Part shown: piece by piece, positions 12,161-21,368 of the stretch
How positions within the stretch are numbered: the stretch's first letter is position 1
How the letters are laid out: the number at the start of each line of letters is the position of its first letter
Assembly (NCBI RefSeq): GCF_036898095.1
Contig: NC_090729.1
Location: forward strand, 82,989,439 to 83,053,438
Length of the DNA stretch: 64,000 nucleotides
Direction of reading: 5' to 3'
DNA from: Palaemon carinicauda
Taxonomy: Eukaryota > Arthropoda > Malacostraca > Decapoda > Palaemonidae
Notes under the pieces: model-generated
Told to the model about the DNA's origin: nothing
Seen by the model: only the letters and a program-made list of their open reading frames with translations
Database searches by the model: none
Position numbers and translations under genes: made by a program

Positions 12161-14125
12161 GAGGAGCATCCCGAGTGCGGGAATAGTTTTTGCAGGGTCC
12201 GCAGTAGGAACCTCTGTGGCCACAACATGTGCAGAGCCCATGCTCGGTCACCAATGGGGCTCTCAAGTACTGGGACCCGCAGGTATGTACCGTTTGTGAA
12301 AAACTGGTAAGAGAGGCTTTTGATGATCAAAAGTCTACTGAGACAAGGGGCGCAGCAAGGGAAATGCTGCGTAAATGGGTTAGAGGTTTCCAGAAGAACA
12401 CTTATGGCCGATACCTTCCTAATGAAAAGATGAGGGCTTGTCTTTTCCTTAGGGCATCTTCGGATGCAGTTATTCCCCAGGCTCTACCTGTTATTCCCCT
12501 GGTTCAGATTCCGGTAGAATCTGAAGTTTCGGATGCCTTAGAGAGTATCCAACTAGAAGACAACATGTCAGTTGTCTCAGAGGAGACCGAGAACAATCTC
12601 TTAGTGGAGGAGTTGGATCAGGCGGATGACGTTCCACCTGAGGCAGAAACCGAGAAAGCCGAAACGATTTCGGTATCATCGGCCACAGTGAATGAGCCGG
12701 TGCCTTCGATCTCCTCCACTGCACCCCAACTAGATTCGATCACGAGTACGTTGCACTCGTTGCTGTCCTTGGTGCAGGACATCCAAAAGAAATCGTCCGA
12801 GAAGGAGGCCTCTCTTCGGACTGAAATGCATCAGCTAGTTGCAACACGTTTGGCCCCGAAGAAGCTAAACGTTAAAGATCTCCCCGCCTTCTCTGACGTT
12901 AACCCCTGGAGGTATGCAGAGCACATGCCCATGTCGGGGGGGGGGGGGGGGGGGGGGGGGGGGAAGATCTTCCTCTCAGAAAAACTGGGCACTGTCCCAG
13001 TGGAGGAAATTGAGTTCTGGCCCAGCAAAGGGGCCTACCCGGATTGCTATGTCCGTCTCAGGACGGAACCTGCATCCAGAGAGGAAACAGAGCCGAAGGA
13101 AACTATTGTCCTTGAACTCTCTAAGGCTCAGGCCTTATATACCACCACCTTAAAAGAGAGGGCCTATACTAGCTCTAAGGTGCCAGCTCTCAGCAAGAAG
13201 CACCCGTCCTTCATTGCTGATCCTAAACGTGCCTTTCCCTTTATGGACAAAGGGCTCAAGGCAGCCTTAAAGGCAGTTGAGGCAGGGAAACCGTGCCCTA
13301 CACTGGAGGAGTGTAGACCCTTCTTCCTTACCTTCCCATCAGACGATGCGGACTGAAAGGATGTACACAACACATTCACAGTTGGGAAGCTGGAGGCAGA
13401 TATTGCCGGATGACAGTTCGGTGAAGACCTCCCCAAGCTGTCGGACTTTCTCCTGCGTAGGGAACAGGAGACGAAAGAACGTCTTGCTGTTTCCTTGTCT
13501 CTGCAGACTGGCCTGGAGACAATGGCAAACATCCCAGTTACCCCGGACATGTATATGGTCTTCGCCAAAGCCCATCTGGCGACAGTAACAAAAGACCTGT
13601 ACAACTTTAATAAAGCCCGAAGGGCTTGCAGAGAGTTCGTGTTTGCCTCGTCTGCGGTGAGACACGAACCTAGGAAGCTGATAGCTTCTAACATCTGGGG
13701 AAAAGACCTCTTCCCAAGTGAAGTGGTCAAAGAGGTCGTGGACAAAGCCGCCACTGAAAACAGAAACCTTCTTTCTAAATGGGGCTTGTCCTCTAAAAGG
13801 AAATCTTCAGCTGACGAGGGTCCCCAGCCGAAGAATAGACCAAAACGACCTAAAGTGCCCTCTCGGCCTAAGCAACAGCAACAGCTTCCCGTGGCCACGG
13901 TGTCCCAGACGGTGGCACAATCACCCACTACTTTCCAACTGGTGCCCCAAACACTGGTGACTCAGTGTTTGAAAGGCAGTCTATGACTTTTCAGCCGAAG
14001 TCTCGAGGATCCTTTCGAGGTTCTTCCAGACGCCCCTCCAGAGGTAGGGGCAACAGGGGTGGACGTGGCCAAGGAGGTAAATCCTCCACCCAGCACTCAA
14101 AGTGGGATGCTACCGGTAGGAGGGA
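12161..14125 (+). pseudogene. gag: DIRS-A gag, broken
   Basis: Structural nucleic-acid-binding protein of the element. The N-terminus has a Cys/His module (C-x4-C-x7-C-x-H-x2-C-x2-H). A conserved central block contains the NPWRYAEHM and YPDCYVRLR motifs, then a helical region with RRACREFVF, and the C-terminus is rich in Arg and Gly. No ATG opens the frame at the acceptor. Lesions: a frameshift near 12,240, a 28-base G-run (12,936-12,963) replacing a few codons, stops at 13,354-13,356 and 13,411-13,413, and another frameshift near 13,960 before the Arg/Gly tail. Comparison with intact DIRS-B gag makes the assignment firm. Confidence 0.85.
12936..12963. repeat. 28-base G homopolymer inside gag
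   Basis: An uninterrupted G-run replaces the few codons between the HMPM and KIFLSEK blocks. The frame is open across it and encodes poly-Gly. The other three DIRS copies lack it. Confidence 0.95.
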
Positions 14126-15945
14126 GACTCTTCTTCTTCCAGGATCGTTGGACCTTCGATTCCTGGGCCCACAGCCTAATCAAGAACGGACTAGGGTGGA
14201 GTTGGAGCTCAACTCTACCAACCTTCCCTCAATTCTTCCAACACTCAACCCCCATATTGGAAGAATATGTTCAGGAACTCTTGAGCAAAAGAGTTATATG
14301 GAAGGTGAAGTCTGTCAGATTCCAAGGAAGGCTATTTTGTGTTCCGAAGAAGGACTCGGAAAAGCTCAGAGTAATTCTGGAATTGTCACCACTCAACAAG
14401 TTCATAGTGAACTACAAGTTCAAAATGCTGACGCTTCTACATATCAGGACCCTGTTGCCCAAACGGGCATACACAGTCTCCATAGACATGACGGATGCAT
14501 ACTGGCACCTTCCAATCAGCCGTCAAGTTTCCCCCTACCTGGGATTCAAACTACAAAGAAGACAGTATGTCTTCAGAGCCATGCCCTTTGGACTAAACAT
14601 AGCTCCAAGGGTATTCACCAAGCTTGCGAATGCAGTCATTCATCAATTACGCCTAAAGGGAATCCAGGTGGTAGCCTACCTGGACGACAGGCTGGTGTGG
14701 GCAGCATCCAAAGAAGAGTGCAGGCAAGCCTTCAAGGAAGTGATCCAGTTCCTGGAACACTTGGGATTCAAGATCAACTTGGAAAAATCTTGACTGTCTC
14801 CAGCTCAGAAGTTTCAGTGGCTGGGCGTCCACTGGAACTTGCAGTCACACTGCCTTTCCATTCCATCAAAGAAAAGGAAAGAGATAGCAGGATCTGTCAG
14901 AAGCCTTCTTTGGTCCGCAAGGATATCAAGAAGGCAACAGGAGAGAGTGTTGGGGTCTCTCCAGTTCGCCTTAGTGACAGATCCAGTATTGAGAGTACAA
15001 TTGAAAGATGCATCAGGAGTCTGGAGAAAATACGCATCAAACGCTCGAAGAGATCTACAGAGATCAATACCAAATCGTCTGCGATCCCTACTTAAGCCAT
15101 GGTCGGAGGCCAAAAACCTAAAGAACAAGGTTCCCTTACAACCACCTCCACCGTTAGTCACCGTTCACACGGATGCCTCAAAAGAGGGGTGGGGAGGTCA
15201 CTCTCATCATCGGAAAGTCAAAGGAACCTGGTCTCCCCTCTTCAAAACCTTCCACATCAACTTTCTTGAAGCCATGGCAGTTTCTCTTTCCCTAAAGAAA
15301 CTGAAACTCCGCTGCTCAATCCACATCCGTCTGGTTCTAGACAGTGAAGTCATAATGAGATGCCTAAACCGACAGGGCTCAAGATCGCCTCACATAAATC
15401 AAGTGATACTAGCCATCCTCCGCCTAGCGGAGAAGAAGAGGTGGCACTTGTCAGCAGTCCACCTTCAAGGGTTCCGCAATGTGACAGCGGACGCTCTATC
15501 CAGGACCAAACCGATAGAGTCAGAATGGTCCCTAGACGCAAGATCGTTCTCCTTCATCTTACGCAAAGTCCCAGGACTGCAGATAGACCTCTTCGCAACG
15601 AGCGACAACAAGAAGCTACCCCGGTACGTAGCCCCGTACGATGATCCTCTAGCGGAAGCAATGGATGCAATGTCAATAGATTGGAACAGATGGTCCAAGA
15701 TCTACCTATTCCCTACAACCAACCATATGCTGAAAGTCCTCGACAAACTGAGATCCTTTCGGGGGACGGCAGCAATAGTGGCCCACAAGTGGCCCGACAG
15801 CGGTTGGTTCCCCCTGGTAACGGAACTACACCTGAAACTGATCCTGTTGCCGGACCCAGTTCTGACTCAGCAAGTGCAGAAATTGACTGTCTCAGCTTCA
15901 TCAGTGAAAACCCAGAACCTTCATCTCATGATTTTCTCGCCTTAG
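14059..15945 (+). pseudogene. DIRS-A reverse transcriptase-RNase H with methyltransferase-like tail
   Basis: Copies element RNA into DNA. The RT palm has AYLDDRLVW near 14,680-14,706 and the AMPFGLNIAP block before it. RNase H follows, with HTDAS near 15,166 and the ADALSR motif near 15,489. The C-terminal region starting IDLFATSDNKKLPRYV resembles the Dam-like methyltransferase segment reported in DIRS elements, but the NPPY-type motif is not kept. One in-frame TGA at 14,791-14,793 replaces an Arg codon seen in DIRS-B and -D; otherwise the frame is open. It overlaps the recombinase frame at its 3' end. No ATG is conserved at its start, so expression by frameshift or reinitiation is likely. 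Confidence 0.9.
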
Positions 15946-16901
15946 CGGTCAAGAAACGGTTTGGGATTTCCAGGGACTGTATCAACTTCCTAGAAGAATA
16001 CAAGTCAACAAGAAGACAATATGAGTCTTCCTGGAAGAAATGGGTGGCCTTTGTCAAGGCGAAGAAACCTAAGGAGATTTCTACGGACTTTTGTTTGTCC
16101 TTCTTCATCCACCTTCATGAACAAGGTTTAGCAGCCAATACGATTACTACATGTAAATCCACCCTGGCCAGACCAATACTTTACGCCTTCCAGGTAGACT
16201 TTTCCAACGAAATCTTCAACAAGATCCCTAAAGCCTGCGCAAAACTTCGGCCCGCAGCTCCTCCTAAGCCCATTGCATGGTCTTTGGACAAAGTTCTTCA
16301 TTTAGCATCAACCCTGAACAATGAGGATTGCTCACTGAAAGACTTGACCCAAAAGGTGATATTCTTATTTGCACTAGCCTCAGGAGCCAGAGTTAGCGAA
16401 GTAGTGGCCCTCTCGAGGGATGATGGCCCCATTCAGTTCACAGACAATGGAGAACTGAACCTCTTTCCGGACCCGACGTTTCTCGCCAAGAACGAGCTGC
16501 CCACTAGGAGATGGGGTTCCTGGAGAATCTGCCCTCTGAAGGAAGAAGCATCCCTTTGCCCAGTGGAATGCCTAAAGGTCTATCTTCGTAGAACTTCAGA
16601 CTTTAAGGGAGGTCAGCTTTTCAGGGGAGAGACTTCCGGTTCAACGTTATCCTTGAAACAGATTAGGGTGAAAAACACCTACTTCATTCGCAGAGTGGAT
16701 CCAGACAGTACACCCGCAGGTCATGATCCGAGGAAAGTTGCCTCGTCTCTGAATTTCTTCCAAACGATGTCTTTTGAAAGCCTTCGTGCTTATACTGGAT
16801 GGAAGTCCTCGAGGGTCTTCTTCAAGCACAACGCGAAGCAATTACAAGAAATTAAATTTCATGTGGTGGCGGCGGGCAGTGTAATAAAACCCGCTGCTTG
16901 A
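15690..16901 (+). pseudogene. DIRS-A tyrosine recombinase, catalytic Tyr lost
   Basis: Integrates the circular DNA form of the element. An uninterrupted frame of about 403 codons runs from the ATG at 15,690, which is conserved with DIRS-B (48,231). Catalytic landmarks are SGARVSEVVAL (first Arg, about residue 235), GHDPRKVASSL (His-x-x-Arg, about residue 345) and GWKSSRVFFKH. Next comes AAC (Asn) at 16,830-16,832, where DIRS-B has TAT (Tyr). The nucleophile therefore appears mutated although the frame is intact. It overlaps the RT frame by 256 bases. Confidence 0.85.
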
Positions 16902-17843
16902 TTACTGCGAAGAACAGTGCACTATTCGGGACTTATAGTGAAGGGTGTACATGATAGACTCGTAAGGCATATCATGTTGAGTTTGTGTTTAAGTGATAAC
17001 ACCATAGACTTTTCTCCCTACACAGGTGACATTAAGCAAAATAAGCTGACACAAGTGCCAGGCATTCTTATATGCACAGTGTTCCTAGTAACAACAGAAT
17101 GTATAGTGAAATTTTATATTTCCCTTAGAGTGGCTAATGTTTTCCTTTTCAGGTAAACCCTATTTATTCCTGTTATTACTGTTTATGCTATTATGCAGAA
17201 TTATTCAGCATACATTGTAATTGATTGCAACCATGATTTCTATTTTTGTAATAAACAATAGAACGAATATTTGCGTCTTTTTCGCCCCAAATATTTCATT
17301 GTATGTATAAGTCAGAGCATCCTTGACTCTTTTTGATATTTAAGTAAATACCGGAACTAAGATTCATATTGTTCCAGGCAAACAGATAAGATCTTATTGT
17401 ACTAGACTGTTCATTTTAATGTTTAAGGTTTCCTACACGTATATAAACCTGTCCGTCTCTTCATCGACAGACCCGGGAGGTACAGTAACCTGCCCAGACC
17501 AATACCATCCTAGTACAGACTATGCTTTATGTATATGTTGATGCTAATATACAAACTGTTTGCTAGATTGTTCCTTGAACTCACAATCCTCGGGTTTTTT
17601 CCTTGAGTCTACCCAGACTCTTCCCTGTGGGGGCAGGAAGCACTGACATATTTCATGATCAGCTGATTGATGTATACAGACTCTTCCCTGTGGGGCAGGA
17701 AGCACTGACATATTTCATGATCAGCTGATTGATGTATAACGGTAACATCAAGTGTCTCAGGTCTAAAGACCAAAGAGGAAGGATTGGGCTCGAGATGAAC
17801 GGCACTATTGAAAATCCACAGATACATTAATGCTCTAGTACAC
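16902..17843 (+). other. DIRS-A 3' untranslated region
   Basis: AT-rich, no gene. AATAAA near 17,252 could serve as a polyadenylation signal. A 64-bp tandem duplication lies at 17,613-17,738. Confidence 0.5.
17613..17738. repeat. 64-bp tandem duplication
   Basis: CAGACTCTTCCCTGTGGGG opens two adjacent near-identical units at 17,613 and 17,677, each ending GATTGATGTATA. Confidence 0.9.
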
Positions 17844-17938
17844 TTCCATCACGACGACATGGCCTGAGCCCAAAAAACAGATTTTGAGCGAAGCGAAAAA
17901 TCTATTTTTGGGTGAGGTAGCCATGTCGTCCTGATGGA
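17844..17938. other. DIRS-A internal complementary region (ICR)
   Basis: Bases 17,844-17,872 are the exact complement of the left terminus (7,301-7,329), including its private CGTCGTG variant. After A6, 17,879-17,938 complement the right terminus with one mismatch. This is the ICR that DIRS elements use to restore their ends on circularisation. Confidence 0.9.
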
Positions 17939-18015
17939 CCCACCCTCTTTTGGGACAATAGGATAATGAATCCCTCCCTATGGTACTGTATCTGCAACAC
18001 CTACAAAGCTACAAT

Positions 18016-18345
18016 GAATGACGGTGGCGCCTCGCGGTGGCGGATTGGCGCACTATTTGCAGAGCAGTAGGGAGCGTCGAGAGTGATGTCTCTGTAACGA
18101 CTCTCCTTATTCTTGCCTCTCTTTCCCCTTGAAGTGAAAGCTCTATTGGGGGCGTAGATAGCCATGAGACGTGTCAAGAATACTTCCTCTGATATTACGC
18201 GATATCCCTTCGTAAAATTTTGAGAGATATTCGCTCCAGGAGTTAGAATTCTGGATACCTTTGGTAAATTCTCTGGGATATATCACTGTAGTCAAATAAA
18301 CCTAGGAAGCTACCTTCGAAGGAACTTCCATCAGGACGACATGGC
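18016..18345. repeat. DIRS-A right inverted terminal repeat
   Basis: Pairs with 7,309-7,638. A further 42 bases (18,346-18,387) are specific to the right end and are mirrored only in the ICR. Confidence 0.9.
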
Positions 18346-18387
18346 TACCTCACCCAAAAATAGATTTTTCGCTTTGCTCAAAATCTG

Positions 18388-19471
18388 TTTTGTAGCTAGT
18401 GAGCTAACTCTACTCTTAGGAAACGTGGCAAGCCAGAATCAACATGTGGCAACCATGGGGTAAATCACATCCGACATCTTACCCCCCAGGGAATTTTTGA
18501 GGATAATTAAGAAAATTCATGAGGAAGTGCCAATGTTTATTCCTCCTGTAGAGAATAATTTAGCGGAGTTCTATCGAATGTCATCCGTGACTGTTACTAA
18601 GTTAAAGGGCAAGTTTTATTTTTCCGTAGAAATACCTGTTAAGAATGAGGATTCAGATTTTCGTTTGTATGAAGTAAAGTCAATGTGGACACAGACCGAA
18701 ACAGAGGAATTCACAACTCGGGTATTGGTTGATCTGCCATATTTTGCTGTGAACCATAGGGACACTTTGGCTGTGACCTTGCCTAATTTAGACAGGTGTA
18801 GGATAGGGAAAGCACATGTGTTTTGTGAACCTGTGTATAAACTTTTCACGCCTGCCGGGCGTATTTGTTTGTTTGATGTTTACCTGGAAGAGCCTAGCTT
18901 TGTGCATAGTTGTAGGTTCAAGGTAAAGGCTGATTTTGAAAGGGAAATAGTTAATTTAGGACATCGTTGGATTGTGTCTGTGAGACGAGAATCAAAGTAC
19001 AAGGTAATGTGTGATTCCGGGAATGAGGTTAAAGTGTTGACCCCAGGAGTCACTGTTTTGACACATCAGGATGGGTGTTCTGTCCAAGGGGACTGGTACC
19101 ATATACCCGGCCAAAGAAAAAGGAAGAGTGAATGAGTGACAGGTAGGGACACTTCTGTGTTGAATACTTCTGTCATCTTGCCAGGTGTGAATGTGTCTCA
19201 CATTTTAGTTCAACTTAATCTGACTCGACTCGGAACCATGTCCTTAGATCACATCCCTTTCTATGACCAGTTTGTAAATTTAAAAACATCACATAGGACT
19301 TTGAGCGTAGGCTTTTATTTAGCTAGTATGTGTGTTTTCCTTGTCGTCCTGATTGGACTGGGCATATGTTGTAGGATGATAGTATATGGTCTTGCCTGTA
19401 TTCGATGGCAGAGGGCAGAGGGGGCCAGAACAGTCATGCTGACAGATCCTCTGCCAGAACAGTCATGCTGA
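18388..19471 (+). pseudogene. env: envelope-like gene, downstream fragment
   Basis: The frame from 18,497 to 19,471 encodes a Cys-containing ectodomain and then, at about 19,305-19,385, a long hydrophobic segment that fits a transmembrane anchor with a short basic tail. An in-frame TGA lies at 19,133-19,135. Spacing of cysteines, the position of the anchor and the aromatic/beta-rich character fit baculovirus F-like Env proteins of errantivirus-type retroelements. This would be a membrane fusion glycoprotein in a working element. Here it is split by DIRS-A, carries a stop and lies in a pol-less element, so it is dead. The family call rests on pattern recognition only. Confidence 0.55.
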
Positions 19472-20233
19472 CAGATCCTCTGCCGGTAATGGAAACTTTG
19501 GCCTTAGAAACACAAGTTCCAAGGAGGACCTCCCGCCAGGTGTCTCACACAGGCGAAGGTCGAGGGAACATTCCTTCACAAGGTGGGGCTCCGGTGTGTC
19601 CAAATGAGCCCTCAGGTTTACCGATATACATACCGTCTCAGGCATCAGGCACGGTGTGAAGATGTAACGACCCAGTTGGTGTAGGTTTAGTGTGCAAACA
19701 GGTGTTTTTTTTTTCTTTTTGTTTTTATGTACTAGTACTTTGGTTTGTAAACACTTTGCTAGTGTGATATAGCTATATGAGAATATTATGATTGATAACA
19801 TTTGTGATGATTTTTTCTTTTTTATATGCAATGGCCATTTAAATTTTTGTTTTTGTATGGTATGTATCTCTTGTTGCTTATGATGTCTCTGTGGATCTAT
19901 ATATTTTCCTTTTTGTCAACTGTTATTATACCATGTTTCTAATTACAGAATCCAGGGCGGAGAGTGAGAACAAGATGTGTAATGCCTCCCTTTGATCTGA
20001 GATTAGCAAAAGCAAGGTTGTCGCTTAGGCGAGCCTGAGGATTAAAGTCCTAAGTTGAGTACTTTTTTTTTTTGTATGATTTGTTTTACTCAAGGAAGTC
20101 TTCAGATTTCAGTTGCTAATGTGTAACCTTTAAATATTTTGGTTCTTAATTTTTGCTTGCCTATAGTTGTCAATATATACGTTGTTCTTCAGAATTACTA
20201 ACTGTGATTTCTTTTTGCTTTATACCTATGTAA
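19472..20233. other. 3' interior of env-bearing element
   Basis: AT-rich with homopolymer T tracts. No gene is seen. It ends at the gypsy insertion. Confidence 0.5.
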
Positions 20234-20484
20234 TGTACCAACCGTGTGGCACACTATTGTACATAATTATTTTGTATATATTATGCTTGTATCTGCGCTC
20301 TTCCCTCGCACTAAAAAGAACCTGAATGATCATGTCTCCGTTTTGCTCTGTAACATTGTCTGTCTCTCGAACAGGTCATGTCCTGTTGCCTTGAGGTTTT
20401 GTATATAAAGAAGAGTGTTCCTTAATAAACTCAGTTGATTGCATCCTTCCTTTGAGTTCAAAACTCCTCTCTCGGCCCGTCACA
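20234..20484 (+). repeat. Gypsy-1 5' LTR
   Basis: TGTACCAACC to CCCGTCACA. Contains TATATAAAG at about 20,402-20,410 (TATA box) and AATAAA near 20,424 (polyadenylation signal). Confidence 0.95.
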
Positions 20485-20485
20485 T

Positions 20486-20503
20486 TGGTGACCCCGGAAG
20501 TCG
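20486..20503 (+). promoter_or_regulatory. Gypsy-1 primer-binding site
   Basis: TGGTGACCCCGGAAGTCG begins one base after the LTR. It complements a tRNA 3' end finishing CCGGGGTCACCA. The tRNA species was not assigned. Confidence 0.75.
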
Positions 20504-20558
20504 ACTCGCTCCCACTGCCTTCCACCCCCACCTCCCTCGCCCCTCCATCGTTGGTACT

Positions 20559-21368
20559 ATGACGGAGACAGACTCTACAACAGCAGTTGGCGCCACCCCA
20601 TTGAAACTTTCACCGTTCTCCACCGGAGAAGCGTTTGCTTGGTTTCAGCGCTCAGAAGTCCAGTTTCGTATCAGGGGCGTGACTCGCTCAACCACCAAAG
20701 CGAATTATGTTCTCGCGGCGATACCTGAGGACAGCTTCCCAGAAATATCCGACTGGCTTTGTGAACAAGGAGACACCCCAATAGCGTATAACGCCCTCAA
20801 ATCATACCTTCTGCAGCAGTACTCGCCGTCGCCAGCCGCCCGTATAGCAAAGCTTTTTCAGCTCTCGCAACAACCGTTGGGGGACCAAAGGGCTTCGCTT
20901 GCCCTCAGGGAAATGACCAGTATCGCTCGTCTTCAACCTGCCGCAGACAGCTTTCCTCGTGAGGTGAACCTACTTCGTGCCCTTTGGATACGCCGTTTAC
21001 CTGAACCTGTACGCGCTGCCATACCCGATGTCGATAGTTTACCCATAAAGGACTTGATGACCAAAGCCGACGCCCTTATGGACAGCCACTTCAAGACCTC
21101 CATCAACGCCTCCACCCCTGACGAAGAGGATGCCTATTCAACATCAACCGAAGCTGACATGAATGCCGTAGGACATACACGCCTACCCCGTGACGTGCCG
21201 AAGCGGCGACAAAGCCGCCCACCACCCACCAATCGCTCGCGCCCCAACGAACGACTTCTACAGCCACTTACTACCTCCTATCCGCCGCAATTTTGCTACT
21301 ACCACTTCAGATTCGGGGCAACCGCGAAGAAATGTGCCAAGAATTTTCAGTGGCCAAACTACGTGTAA
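20559..21368 (+). CDS. gag: Gypsy-1 Gag
   Basis: Capsid-nucleocapsid protein of 269 codons from the ATG at 20,559. An N-terminal helical capsid-like part (FSTGEAFAWFQRSEVQF) is followed by an acidic-to-basic linker and, near the C-terminus, one zinc-binding motif of the type CYYHFRFGATAKKC, as in Mag-like Ty3/gypsy elements. Related elements read straight through into protease. Here TAA at 21,366-21,368 ends gag, and pol continues in the -1 frame, overlapping by about 75 bases. Whether this is programmed frameshifting or a single-base mutation cannot be told from one copy; I favour mutation. Confidence 0.85.
   Translation: MTETDSTTAVGATPLKLSPFSTGEAFAWFQRSEVQFRIRGVTRSTTKANYVLAAIPEDSFPEISDWLCEQGDTPIAYNALKSYLLQQYSPSPAARIAKLFQLSQQPLGDQRASLALREMTSIARLQPAADSFPREVNLLRALWIRRLPEPVRAAIPDVDSLPIKDLMTKADALMDSHFKTSINASTPDEEDAYSTSTEADMNAVGHTRLPRDVPKRRQSRPPPTNRSRPNERLLQPLTTSYPPQFCYYHFRFGATAKKCAKNFQWPNYV

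Larger units (their letters stand above)
7301..18387 (+). mobile_element. DIRS-A, full-length DIRS-type retrotransposon
   Basis: The element has inverted terminal repeats (7,309-7,638 and 18,016-18,345), an ICR (17,844-17,938) and the order gag, RT-RNase H(-methyltransferase-like), tyrosine recombinase. This is the diagnostic DIRS plan. It lacks long terminal direct repeats and a DDE integrase. Both junctions lie in T-runs (7,295-7,300 and 18,388-18,391) with no target duplication beyond the Ts. It spans 11.1 kb, or about 9.1 kb without the nested Tigger element; a long leader makes it larger than typical DIRS elements. All three genes carry disabling lesions. Confidence 0.9.

Noticed and set aside
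7710..12161. Direct in-frame splice of the leader ATG exon to DIRS-A gag
   Set aside because: Every GT after the conserved codons gives the wrong phase for the CAG acceptor. I kept the exon idea only as one option.
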